Positions 26,370 to 34,815 of a stretch of 64,000 nucleotides of DNA are shown one piece after another. The stretch is taken from positions 124,001-188,000 of the forward strand of contig NZ_LVWI01000034.1 of the NCBI RefSeq assembly GCF_001909055.1. The letters run 5' to 3'. The notes under the pieces were generated by a model that did no database searches, was not told the DNA's origin, and worked only from the letters and a program-made list of their open reading frames with translations. Source of the DNA: Paenibacillus helianthi. GTDB lineage: Bacteria > Bacillota > Bacilli > Paenibacillales > Paenibacillaceae. Every line of letters begins with the position of its first letter. The first letter of the stretch is position 1. Both the position numbers and the translations under genes were made by a program.

Positions 26370-27308
26370 ATGAAGAAGAAGTGGCTATTGACCGGAAGTG
26401 CAGTTGGGATTAGCGGTGCTGTAATGTTAGCTACTGGACTTACTGCGTTTGCAGGGACCTCGGGTTATGATGATTACAAGGCTGCGCTCAAGAATACCAC
26501 GCAGAATCTGACAAGTGTTACGGTTCAGGCAGATGCGGTTCTTAAGGACAATGGTTCCCTGATTAGCCAGGCCCAGAGCAACTTGAAGGCAAGTCGGCAA
26601 AATGAAGCCGTGAGCGGAACCGTCAAGATCAGCGGGAAAACAAATGCCCAGACTATCAGTCTTTACAGTCAGCCTGACGGGCAAGTCTGGAAGAGCGATG
26701 CTTCGGATATTTATTATGTGAAGCAGGACAAGGATAGGGAGGATCATCGGAAAGCAGGGAAGGAGACCAAGGACAAGGCTTGGTTCAGCTCCCAGGCAGA
26801 GACGGTCATTGATGCATTGATCGGAAATTTGAAGAATGAGATCACATCCACTACGGGAGAGGACGGTTCCAAGGATATTTCACTCCAGCTAGACAACGCA
26901 CAAATCCCGGCTGTGGTGCAAGCCCTTGCACCGGTTGCTTTCAAACATCTTTCGGAACAGTCCAAATGGGAGCGTTCCACTGAGAGCGGCAGAGCAGCGA
27001 AGGAAAGCAATCCTGAGAAGCTGTTTCGGCAAAGTCTGTTTAACCCCAAGGATATTGCTCTGACAGATGGCGTCCAGATTCAAAGCCTCAGCTTGCATGC
27101 GGTAATTAGTCCTGCCAATGAAATTCAGCGCCAGCAATTTGACATCACTTTTACCGGACAGGATACCCAAGGAGCTTCACATACATTAACTGCTAGCCTG
27201 GATGTCCAGTTGTCTGCTATTAATGGAACAACTCCTGATTCGGTTGACTTAACAGGTAAGCAAGTGGTGCAGGTGAAGGACGATCATGAGGGCAGACATC
27301 ACGAATAA
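26370..27308 (+). CDS. Secreted hypothetical protein with charged C-terminus
   Basis: 312 residues from ATG 26370 (AAGGAAGG at 26355-26362); the in-frame upstream extension to 26328 lacks an RBS. Signal peptide MKKKWLLTGSAVGISGAVML to about GLTAFAG. The mature part is hydrophilic, with no membrane segment or recognised enzyme motif; the C-terminus is KDDHEGRHHE. Proteins of this kind occur next to two-component and PepSY genes in Paenibacillus, which suggests an envelope-sensing or lipid-associated role, but this is inference. It is preceded by a TTAAGA-type direct repeat and followed by a hairpin. Confidence 0.82.
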   Translation: MKKKWLLTGSAVGISGAVMLATGLTAFAGTSGYDDYKAALKNTTQNLTSVTVQADAVLKDNGSLISQAQSNLKASRQNEAVSGTVKISGKTNAQTISLYSQPDGQVWKSDASDIYYVKQDKDREDHRKAGKETKDKAWFSSQAETVIDALIGNLKNEITSTTGEDGSKDISLQLDNAQIPAVVQALAPVAFKHLSEQSKWERSTESGRAAKESNPEKLFRQSLFNPKDIALTDGVQIQSLSLHAVISPANEIQRQQFDITFTGQDTQGASHTLTASLDVQLSAINGTTPDSVDLTGKQVVQVKDDHEGRHHE

Positions 27309-27350
27309 GCCGGAGTAGCTGACAACTTTTTTGTGAAAATATTAGAAAGA

Positions 27351-27382
27351 CGCGGATAAGAGCAGTATTGTTCTTATCCGCG
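27351..27382 (+). terminator. Hairpin after the secreted-protein gene
   Basis: An 11-bp perfect stem (CGCGGATAAGA / TCTTATCCGCG). Only a weak T tract follows (CTTCTATG), so termination strength is uncertain. Confidence 0.6.
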
Positions 27383-27433
27383 CTTCTATGAATAGCCCTA
27401 TCAATAATTACAGCAGAGAGGAGCCAGCTATAC

Positions 27434-28252
27434 ATGCATGATTACATCATTGCTATCATTCAAGGCATTGTCGAGGGGATTACAGAATTTCTGCCGGTAT
27501 CCTCCACAGGCCATCTCATCTTAAGCGGAGAGCTCCTTGGATTCAAAGGAGAAAAAGCAGAGACCTTCGAAATCATTATTCAGCTTGGAGCCATTCTTGC
27601 CGTGGCAGTCATTTACTGGCGGCGGATTCTTGGCTTGCTGGGATTAGTAAAAGTGGATTCCGAGAATGGAAATACGAATGCGAAGCAGAAATTGAACCTG
27701 ATCCATGTTATCCTGGCCTGCTTGCCTGCTATGGTGCTGGGACTCGTCCTTCATTCCTTCATCAAAACGTATTTGTTCTCTCCCTATACAGTGCTCGCAG
27801 GACTTGTTATGGGAGGCTTGTTCATGCTGCTTGGTCAATACAAACGCACTGCAGTACAGGCAGAGAATATTGATCAGCTATCCTACAAGCAAGCGATCAC
27901 CATCGGTTTGTTCCAGTGCCTGTCCTTATGGCCGGGCTTCTCCCGTTCGGGAGCAACGATTGCCGGGGGCCTGCTGGCAGGTGCGGGCTACAAAGCGGCA
28001 ACCAATTTCTCCTTCCTCATTGCCATTCCGATGATGGTAGCCGCAAGCGGTTATGAGCTGCTAAAAAGCTACCATACCCTAACGGCAGCCGACGCCGGAT
28101 TTTTTATCACCGGATTTATTGTCGCCTTTGCCCTTGCCCTACTCGCCGTGATTACCTTCCTGAAGCTGCTTGAACGGCTGAAGCTCGCACCGTTTGCGTA
28201 CTACCGGTTTGTGCTTGCTGCAGTATTTTTAATCTATCTGATCAGCAAATAA
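27434..28252 (+). CDS. uppP: Undecaprenyl-diphosphatase UppP (BacA family)
   Basis: 272 residues, the usual family length, with eight membrane segments. Signatures: GIVEGITEFLPVSSTGHLIL (~12-31), containing the catalytic Glu/Ser motif, and LWPGFSRSGATIAGGLLAG (~167-185). The enzyme removes one phosphate from undecaprenyl pyrophosphate at the membrane to renew the carrier for wall polymers; over-expression gives bacitracin resistance. GAGAGGAG lies upstream of ATG 27434. The window thus contains both known types of this enzyme (see bcrC). Confidence 0.96.
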   Translation: MHDYIIAIIQGIVEGITEFLPVSSTGHLILSGELLGFKGEKAETFEIIIQLGAILAVAVIYWRRILGLLGLVKVDSENGNTNAKQKLNLIHVILACLPAMVLGLVLHSFIKTYLFSPYTVLAGLVMGGLFMLLGQYKRTAVQAENIDQLSYKQAITIGLFQCLSLWPGFSRSGATIAGGLLAGAGYKAATNFSFLIAIPMMVAASGYELLKSYHTLTAADAGFFITGFIVAFALALLAVITFLKLLERLKLAPFAYYRFVLAAVFLIYLISK

Positions 28253-28273
28253 TTTAAGGTTTGTTCTGCATTC

Positions 28274-29131
28274 TTACCTTATTTTGATGGGCTGGGCATC
28301 TTTGCTTTTTCCAAGGGTGTTCAGTCCATACATATCTTCAAGGGTGCGGAGCAATGAGTAATGATTAGTTTTTATGGTATAAGAGCCTTTCTTGACCTTA
28401 GCGCCAACTATAAAGGTTGGTATTTTTTTATGCTCACTCATATCATCTTCATCCCAGGTAACGATAAGAAGACTATTGTTGTTAGCGGCCCAGCCGGCAT
28501 AGGCAGACAGATGACTCTTGAGCCACTGGTCCGCAGTCTTAATGCTGCCGTCATGCATGTCATTATTTAGATTCGGTATGACAAAAGAAACGGTCGGGAG
28601 CTGATTGAAATCCTTGGGAAAGCTGGTTAACGGCATGTTGATGCTGGACGGCAGATTGGAGAAATTGACCCAAGGGTTATGTTTTCTTGCATATTTTGTT
28701 CTCAGGTCATAAGGACCGGTATATCCCACCTCGGGCAGGCCTTCTGAATAGCCGCCAAAGGTATACCCGTGACTAATAAGCTCAGAAGCCAAATTGGCAT
28801 GGTTCGTCGGGGGATGGGACAAGTCGTCTGTTACACCCTGATTGGAGCCGGAGAACAGCTCAATATAATTCGGCTGACTTGGATGCGTGATGGCATAGTG
28901 ATTGGTGAGGCTCAATCCTTGTTTAGCCAAGCTGTTCATATATGGAGCTGAAGAGTTATTCAGAATTTTCCGTGAGGAATGATTTTCTTCGATTACTATG
29001 ACAATATGATCATACGCAGATTTTGAAGCCGGGACCGGCTGGGCAGCAGTTGCTGATCTGGGATGAACGAGGGAACTCGCTCCCAAAGTACATAAAGCTA
29101 TTGAAGCTATGATTAATTTCGATTTAAACAT
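28274..29131 (-). CDS. Secreted phosphoesterase (acid phosphatase / phospholipase C family)
   Basis: 285 residues. Signal peptide (~1-29, ending ATAAQP). Phosphoesterase family (PF04185) signs: metal/nucleophile motif YDHIVIVIEENHSSRKIL (~41-58), TNHYAITHPSQPNYIELFSG (~76-95), SFVIPNLNNDMHDG (~180-194) and LIVTWDEDD (~222-230). Members hydrolyse phosphomonoesters or phospholipids outside the cell. It is convergent with uppP, only 22 bp away, and lies downstream of a TTAAGA-type repeat on its own strand, so it may be phosphate- or envelope-regulated. Confidence 0.9.
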   Translation of the reverse strand: MFKSKLIIASIALCTLGASSLVHPRSATAAQPVPASKSAYDHIVIVIEENHSSRKILNNSSAPYMNSLAKQGLSLTNHYAITHPSQPNYIELFSGSNQGVTDDLSHPPTNHANLASELISHGYTFGGYSEGLPEVGYTGPYDLRTKYARKHNPWVNFSNLPSSINMPLTSFPKDFNQLPTVSFVIPNLNNDMHDGSIKTADQWLKSHLSAYAGWAANNNSLLIVTWDEDDMSEHKKIPTFIVGAKVKKGSYTIKTNHYSLLRTLEDMYGLNTLGKSKDAQPIKIR

Positions 29132-29186
29132 ATTTCCTCCTCTTTTCTGGGCAGCCTACTGGAATACTCTTCATACTAAACTCCAT

Positions 29187-29204
29187 TTATTAAAACTTTC
29201 TTAA
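29187..29204 (-). promoter_or_regulatory. TTAAGA-type direct repeat before the phosphoesterase gene
   Basis: On the minus strand TTAAGAAAGTTTTAATAA, i.e. TTAAGA-N5-TTAATA with 11-bp period, 56 bp upstream of the ATG. No clear -10 at the standard distance. Confidence 0.4.
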
Positions 29205-29235
29205 CTAGCCTCATGTATGTGATGGACTGAATGCT

Positions 29236-29241
29236 TATAAT
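29236..29241 (+). promoter_or_regulatory. Candidate -10 box for fetAB
   Basis: A perfect TATAAT about 47 bp upstream of the GTG start; no matching -35 was recognised. Confidence 0.4.
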
Positions 29242-29287
29242 ATAGGGTGCTGATTATTGATAGATTTAATGAGAGGAGAGATGCACT

Positions 29288-30007
29288 GTGAGTGCTGTAT
29301 TTGAAATACATAATCTGGCCAAATTCAATTGGGAGGCTGGAGCGCAGGGGGAGAGCAGGTATTTGTTCTCACGTATCTCTGCTGAAATCACCAAGCCGGA
29401 GCGGGTTGCGCTTATCGGCGCTTCTGGACAGGGGAAAAGCACACTGCTGCGGATATTGGCCTTGCTGGACATACCAGATGAAGGAGATTTGCTGCTGAAC
29501 GGCGCTTCATTTAAAAATTCAAATCCGCGTGAATGGCGAATGGCGGTTGCTTATGTGGCCCAACAAGCGGTAATGCTGCCAGGCAGCATCGAGGATAATT
29601 TGCGTACGATCAGCAGACTGCATGGACAGCCCTATGATGCTGCACTTGGTGCACAGCTTATGGAACAGCTTGGACTTGACCACTTGGACCTTGCCAAAAA
29701 AGCAGAGGATTGCTCCGGCGGGGAGAAACAACGCATCTCATTGATCCGCACGCTGCTGCTTCGGCCAAGCATTCTTTTGCTGGATGAGGCCACAGCCTCA
29801 CTGGATATAGACAGTACAAGGAAGGTCGAAGCACTGTTGATGAACCGGCATAAGGAAGAAGGAACAACCCTGATTTGGGTCACCCATGATCTGGAGCAGG
29901 CCCATAGAATCAGCAATCGAACCTGGGTTATAGACAAAGGCGGGATGCAGGAATACAGCAGTGCTGCTTTCTTTGATCAGCCCGTGGGAGGAGCCGTGCA
30001 TTCATGA
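29288..30007 (+). CDS. fetA: ABC transporter ATP-binding protein, FetA (YbbL)-like
   Basis: 239 residues, single ABC ATPase: Walker A GASGQGKSTLLRIL (~43-56), signature CSGGEKQRISLIR (~140), Walker B SILLLDEATASLD (~158-170) and H-loop WVTHDLEQ. GTG start at 29288 with GAGAGGAG upstream. It overlaps the FetB-like permease by four bases. In E. coli FetAB is associated with iron homeostasis and oxidative stress. The permease identity is the main support for the name. Confidence 0.85.
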   Translation: MSAVFEIHNLAKFNWEAGAQGESRYLFSRISAEITKPERVALIGASGQGKSTLLRILALLDIPDEGDLLLNGASFKNSNPREWRMAVAYVAQQAVMLPGSIEDNLRTISRLHGQPYDAALGAQLMEQLGLDHLDLAKKAEDCSGGEKQRISLIRTLLLRPSILLLDEATASLDIDSTRKVEALLMNRHKEEGTTLIWVTHDLEQAHRISNRTWVIDKGGMQEYSSAAFFDQPVGGAVHS

Positions 30008-30765
30008 CACTAACCGCACTAAGCTTTACCCTTCTGTTTGTTATGGGAACCATGCTGGTCTCCATCTGGCAAAAGCTCGGCCTGGAAAAAGATATTGCCG
30101 TTGGAACCATACGGTCAGCGATTCAGCTCCTGGCAGTTGGTTACGTGCTGCAGTTTATTTTCCAGGCTGAGCATATGATTTATGTCGTCTTGATTATTGT
30201 CTTTATGATCGGTGTCGCCTCATGGAATGCAGCCAAGAGAGGGAAGGGATTGCCCGGACTGGTCTGGAGAATTGCTGTGGCGATTTTAGCTATGGAGCTT
30301 TTGATGATGGGGATACTGCTTGGCCTGCATATTATCAAAGCCACACCGCAGTATATCATTCCAATCAGCGGAATGACCATCGGCAGTGCAATGGTCGTCT
30401 CCGGGCTGTTCATCAACCACCTCAAGCATGAAATGCAGCAGAACAAGGGAGAAATCGAAACGCTGCTGTCGCTTGGAGCCACGGCTCAGCAGGCCATGCA
30501 GAAGGTTAGGGCGAGAGCCGTGAAATTCAGTATGATCCCTACGATTGACGGCATGAAGACGGTGGGCCTTGTTCAGCTCCCCGGAATGATGACCGGGATG
30601 ATTATTGCCGGAGCCGATCCGGTAATAGCCGTGCGTTACCAGATTCTTATTGTGTTCTCCTTCACCGCGTCTGCGGCAATTACGAGCATGCTGCTGAGCA
30701 TGCTGATCTACCGGCTGTTCTTCACCGCTGATCTGCGGCTGAAGCTGCCTGGTAATGTGGATTAA
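30004..30765 (+). CDS. fetB: FetB (YbbM/UPF0014)-family ABC permease
   Basis: 253 residues with seven hydrophobic segments and the UPF0014 hallmarks: LGLEKDIAVGTIRSAIQLLAVGYVL (N-terminal), PISGMTIGSAMVVSGLFINHL (~115-135), LSLGATAQQAMQKVRARAVKFSMIPTIDGMK (~153-183) and GLVQLPGMMTGMIIAGADP (~184-202). Works with the adjacent ATPase as a two-gene exporter, probably of iron, at the cytoplasmic membrane. Confidence 0.9.
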   Translation: MTLTALSFTLLFVMGTMLVSIWQKLGLEKDIAVGTIRSAIQLLAVGYVLQFIFQAEHMIYVVLIIVFMIGVASWNAAKRGKGLPGLVWRIAVAILAMELLMMGILLGLHIIKATPQYIIPISGMTIGSAMVVSGLFINHLKHEMQQNKGEIETLLSLGATAQQAMQKVRARAVKFSMIPTIDGMKTVGLVQLPGMMTGMIIAGADPVIAVRYQILIVFSFTASAAITSMLLSMLIYRLFFTADLRLKLPGNVD

Positions 30766-30811
30766 GCACTATAAAAATGGGAAGCATAGGTGGAGAAAGC
30801 GAGGGGTGCCT

Positions 30812-33460
30812 ATGAAAAGGTTCGGGGAAATTCTTCGACGATTGCAGATTGTACAGCTTTTCTCAGCTCTTTACCGCTATAAGCTGGTTCAGATCATTAT
30901 TCCTGCAGCGGTGATTCTGTTCATTTACTGGGAGGGGAAGAAGGAATTCCGAAGAATTGACTGGGTCGGCACTCTTCACATTCTTCACCGTATGAAGCCG
31001 GCGACTGTACTTCTACTGTTTGGATTTGCGCTGATCTCGGTTGCGGCGGTTAGTCTATACGATTTTGTTCTCCGGCGTCATTTCCGTATTCCACTCCGTT
31101 TCTGGGAGACCTTTCGATATTCATGGATCGCTAATACCTCCAATAGTGTCATCGGCTTCTCCGGGATTGCCGGAGCCGCTTTGCGGACATTCCTATACCG
31201 AAAGCGGAAAATTCCTGCGAAGACCATTACTGCATCCATCGCTTTCCTCTCCACAATTACAATAACCGGACTTTCTGTACTCTCATGGGCTGGCATTCTC
31301 GGCGTATTGCCTATGAAGCCTGTCCTACAATCTCATCCCTGGACGATCTATGCGGTATGGGCAACCGCCTTGTATTTACCTGGGTACTTGATATTGCAGC
31401 GTACGTCATTTTACGCAAAGTGGTTGAACCGGAACCTGCCCCGGATGAATGCAGCTACAATCGTAGCCTCTGTTGGCGCTTCCTTATTGGAGTGGGCTTT
31501 TGCGGGAATTTCCTTCTGGCTCATCGGCTCCTGCTTTCTTCCTGCACTTTCTCTTGCTCAGGCACTTGGCATCTATACACTCTCAGCGATTACCGGCCTG
31601 CTCAGTATGGCTCCGGGCGGTATCGGCGGCTTCGATTTAACCGCTCTGCTGGGACTCCAACAATTGGGTTACCCATCCGACAAGACGGCTGCCGTCCTTG
31701 TTCTATTCCGTTTGCTGTACTACCTTTTCCCTTGGGTGATCGGTCTTATTCTAGCTGCATTTGATTTTGCCAGGGAGCGTGAAGGAGAGAGCGGGCGGGA
31801 CAATGTGGGCTTCGAGAGCGTGTTGAACAACTGGCAAAAGATATGGCAATTTCCAACCCGGCTCGGAGTTGTCGGGGAGATCGGGGCTTGGTCGCTGGGC
31901 AAGCTTGTATTTGCAAGTGGCATCGTGCTTTTACTCTCTGCCGCTACACCCGGTCTGCTCAATCGGCTGCAATTTACCGAGGAGCTGCTGTCGGCTCCAC
32001 TGATGAGGTTGTCCCATCAATTAAGTGTAATCATTGGCCTATTGCTGCTCGTACTTTCCTGGGGGATTTCGCATCGGGTAAAGCGGGCGTACCGGCTGAC
32101 TCTATTCTTTCTTTGTGCCGGTGCACTGTTCACATTTACCAAGGCGTTTGATTTTGAGGAAGCGATCTTCCTGCTCATCGTGGCATTGCTGCTTTGGATA
32201 TCACGAAACCGATTTTTCAGAGTCGCTACACCCTTTGATCAAGGAAAAGCAGCCCTTTGGGGGCTTGTAACGCTTCTGGCTGCCTATGTCTACGATTTGA
32301 TTGCTACGGGGATTCCGCCTGCGATCCTTAAGCATTGGTCTTCGAGTGCGAAGCTAATGTGGCTTATTAATCCGAAACAGCATGCTGCGGCTGCAATTGC
32401 AGGTCTGGTAATGGCTTGGCTGCTGATCACACTTTTTTTCATTCTTAGGCCAAACCGGTTAGCCAATAAAGGGGCTTCTGCTGCAGAACGGGCCAGATTG
32501 CACAGATTCCTTGAGCACGAACAAGGCAACCTGCTGACCCACGTATTATTTGCCGGAGATAAAAGCTTTTTTTGGGCATGCAACGATCAGGTGTTGATCC
32601 CCTATGCCATTGTCCGCAGGGAATTCGTCGTTCTTGGTGATCCCATAGGTAAAGAGAATTTGGTCAGTGAAGCCATTCAGGAAAGTCAGCGCTTTGCAGA
32701 TCTTTATGATTTAACGGTTGTGTTCTACCAGGTTTCTCCGCATTACCTTCCAATTTATCATGAGAATGGCTACCGTTTCTTTAAATTGGGTGAAGAGGCT
32801 TTGGTTTCTTTGGAACACTTTACCCTTAGCGGTAAACCAAGCGCAAATCTGCGTAGCGTTACTAACCGGTTCGAACGTGAGGGCTTCCGCTTTGAGGTCG
32901 TACAACCTCCTCATCCAGAGGATTTAATGAAACAGCTGTATGAAATTTCGCAAAAGTGGCTGGATGGAAAAAAGGAAAAGGGATTTTCGCTCGGCTGGTT
33001 CGATGCGGACTACTTGCAGCAATCCACACTCAGTTTATTGTATAGTCCAAGTGGTGAGATCATTGCGTTTGCCTCTTTGGCACCCAGCTATGATAATGGC
33101 GACACACTGTCAGTGGATCTCATGCGCCATCTCCCGGTTACGCCTAACGGAACCATGGATCATTTATTTGTCAGCCTATTAAAATGGGCAAAGGAACAGG
33201 GGTATGCATACTTTAATTTAGGCATGGCCCCGCTATCAAGCGTAGGGCAAACTCAGTCCGCCATCCGGGAAGAGAAGCTTGCCCATTTAGTTTTTAAGCA
33301 TGGAGGCCATTGGTATGGATTCCTGGGCCTTAGAAAATACAAAGAAAAGTTCTCTCCAGTCTGGGAGCCCCGCTATCTCGCGTATCCTTCTTCGGTTTCG
33401 CTGCCGATCCTTCTGCTGGAGCTGGTAAGGCTCATTGCCCGCCGGCCCAAAAAGGGGTAA
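30812..33460 (+). CDS. mprF: MprF-type phosphatidylglycerol lysyltransferase
   Basis: 882 residues from ATG 30812 (GAGGGG at 30801-30806), the usual MprF size. The N-terminal half has about 14 membrane segments forming the lipid flippase, with SVIGFSGIAGAALRTFLYRKR and LSMAPGGIGGFDLTALLGLQQLG. The C-terminal ~330 residues are the cytosolic tRNA-dependent aminoacyl transferase (DUF2156), with VRREFVVLGDPIGKE and YFNLGMAPLSSVG. The enzyme attaches lysine (or alanine) to phosphatidylglycerol and exposes it, reducing binding of cationic peptides. Fits an antimicrobial-peptide resistance region. Confidence 0.95.
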   Translation: MKRFGEILRRLQIVQLFSALYRYKLVQIIIPAAVILFIYWEGKKEFRRIDWVGTLHILHRMKPATVLLLFGFALISVAAVSLYDFVLRRHFRIPLRFWETFRYSWIANTSNSVIGFSGIAGAALRTFLYRKRKIPAKTITASIAFLSTITITGLSVLSWAGILGVLPMKPVLQSHPWTIYAVWATALYLPGYLILQRTSFYAKWLNRNLPRMNAATIVASVGASLLEWAFAGISFWLIGSCFLPALSLAQALGIYTLSAITGLLSMAPGGIGGFDLTALLGLQQLGYPSDKTAAVLVLFRLLYYLFPWVIGLILAAFDFAREREGESGRDNVGFESVLNNWQKIWQFPTRLGVVGEIGAWSLGKLVFASGIVLLLSAATPGLLNRLQFTEELLSAPLMRLSHQLSVIIGLLLLVLSWGISHRVKRAYRLTLFFLCAGALFTFTKAFDFEEAIFLLIVALLLWISRNRFFRVATPFDQGKAALWGLVTLLAAYVYDLIATGIPPAILKHWSSSAKLMWLINPKQHAAAAIAGLVMAWLLITLFFILRPNRLANKGASAAERARLHRFLEHEQGNLLTHVLFAGDKSFFWACNDQVLIPYAIVRREFVVLGDPIGKENLVSEAIQESQRFADLYDLTVVFYQVSPHYLPIYHENGYRFFKLGEEALVSLEHFTLSGKPSANLRSVTNRFEREGFRFEVVQPPHPEDLMKQLYEISQKWLDGKKEKGFSLGWFDADYLQQSTLSLLYSPSGEIIAFASLAPSYDNGDTLSVDLMRHLPVTPNGTMDHLFVSLLKWAKEQGYAYFNLGMAPLSSVGQTQSAIREEKLAHLVFKHGGHWYGFLGLRKYKEKFSPVWEPRYLAYPSSVSLPILLLELVRLIARRPKKG

Positions 33461-33695
33461 TTGCCGTAGAGTCCTTAAGCTGGGTGATAGAATCATTATT
33501 GAGTTTGGAACAACTCCGTGAATTTGATCTTTATTGGTTGTTGTTTCTATTGAACTTTTTCCGGAATATTATGCAGAAATGTTTATTCTGCTTCCTGGGG
33601 GAATTAGTACTAGAAAAGGATTTTTTCGATCAGTATAATTATTTTGTTTCTTTATCTCTACTAATTACTAAATGTAGCTATGAATTGAGCTGGAT
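33461..33695. other. AT-rich non-coding stretch after mprF
   Basis: No coding frame with codon bias or RBS; an open frame at 33484-33798 arises from AT-rich DNA joined to the antisense of a YheC/D relic and is not a gene. Confidence 0.5.
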
Positions 33696-33865
33696 ACAGC
33701 TGCTGGAACCGCTGGCTGCGCTAGATCCGGCAGCGGTCATAGATCATATTCGAAAGGGAGCGCCACTTGTGCGACCATGTTCCGCTTTTCCATTGTAGAC
33801 GAGGGCCGTGTATCTGATCTTTGGAGCTACAAAGTCGGTGTTCCAGCCAATGCAATCAAAATGGT
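33696..33865 (-). pseudogene. Second YheC/YheD-type gene relic
   Basis: The + strand closely matches positions ~53428-53600 of the intact gene at 52573-53703 (CAGCTGCTGGAACCGCT, CCGGCAGCGGTCATAGATCA, GGGAGCGCCA and GCGACCATGTTCCGCTTTTC), with short deletions towards its end. Only ~170 bp of a 1.1-kb gene remain, without start or stop. An insertion of accessory DNA follows. Confidence 0.78.
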
Positions 33866-34147
33866 TATCAGGATGGATTAATATGAATTAAACTGAACAG
33901 ATATACATAAAGCAAGGTGAAAATCCGATGATCCTATTTATAGGTGATATTAGAAATAAATCCCTATATTTTCAATCTGCTGATAGATACAAGGGAAGAA
34001 GTAAAGTTTATTTGGAGGTGTAAACTAACTATAAAAGTCTTCACATATAAATATGTATTTGAATTTTATCAAAAGACTGTGCACCCTATTCTAATTCTTT
34101 TGGATGATGGGGGATCTGGTACCAAGTCAAAGGAGAATAAAAAGAAA
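33866..34147. other. Intergenic region at the edge of AT-rich accessory DNA
   Basis: No gene recognised. GGAGG at 34014-34018 is followed by an in-frame stop in one frame and no useful start codon in the open frame. Confidence 0.4.
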
Positions 34148-34795
34148 TTGAAAATGAGTATATTTTTTATTGCGTTAAGCGCAGCAATTGGAGTAGGTAT
34201 GTGGTTTTTAGTTATAGGAATAATCTTTTCTATTGGTGGTGGTGATTTATTCAAAGTAACCCACTATGATTCTTTATTTTTTAATATTACTATTTTTTTA
34301 TTGTGTATCGTAATCTATCTTTTTTTTGCAAGACACTTATTAGAAAAAAAAATGCAACTTTTGCTTCTTATCTGTGTCGCTTCAACTATTCTCTTTTTTT
34401 TTCTTACACCTTGGCTCATTGAATCAAAATCTTCATTAAATCGAAAACTTTCTAATGTTAGTTTCTCGAACCATGAAAAGTTTATGGAAAAAGTAGATGT
34501 TTTAATAGAACAAGAACACCTACCATATCGAGTGAATATTGATAAAAGTAGGGAAAGGTTCAAGGAGATAAGAAATGTTAACGTTGTAGTATTGAATAAA
34601 ACTACCAATGAAGAGATTAAGAAAAAAGATATCGACGAGTTACTGGGTTTAACATATGGAGAAGATGTCAGGTTAAAAGTTTTTAATAAAAGTAATGAAA
34701 GATTGCTGATAGATTTTGTAATAGACTTAGATAAAAGTATTAGTTTCTGTGACCCTTATAAAGTATGCAGAGATTTAGTATTAGAGATAAAATAA
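34148..34795 (+). CDS. Hypothetical membrane protein, AT-rich accessory gene
   Basis: About 215 residues if started at TTG 34148 (AAAGGAG at ~34127-34133) or ATG 34154; the frame is open back to 33944, without a convincing start. Three membrane segments (FFIALSAAIGVGMWFLVIG; FNITIFLLCIVIYLFF; MQLLLLICVASTILFFF) are followed by a soluble ~120-residue domain (SNHEKFMEKVDVLIEQEHLP onward). Base composition is clearly more AT-rich than mprF, suggesting recent acquisition. No family recognised. Confidence 0.6.
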   Translation: MKMSIFFIALSAAIGVGMWFLVIGIIFSIGGGDLFKVTHYDSLFFNITIFLLCIVIYLFFARHLLEKKMQLLLLICVASTILFFFLTPWLIESKSSLNRKLSNVSFSNHEKFMEKVDVLIEQEHLPYRVNIDKSRERFKEIRNVNVVVLNKTTNEEIKKKDIDELLGLTYGEDVRLKVFNKSNERLLIDFVIDLDKSISFCDPYKVCRDLVLEIK

Positions 34796-34815
34796 TCAAT
34801 TATAATTGTCAATGA

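Noticed and set aside
27434-28252. UppP and BcrC as a duplication
   Set aside because: The two enzymes belong to unrelated families (BacA fold versus PAP2) and merely share the reaction.
33484-33798. 104-residue + strand open frame after mprF
   Set aside because: Its C-terminal half is the antisense of a YheC/D relic and the N-terminal half is AT-rich with no RBS.
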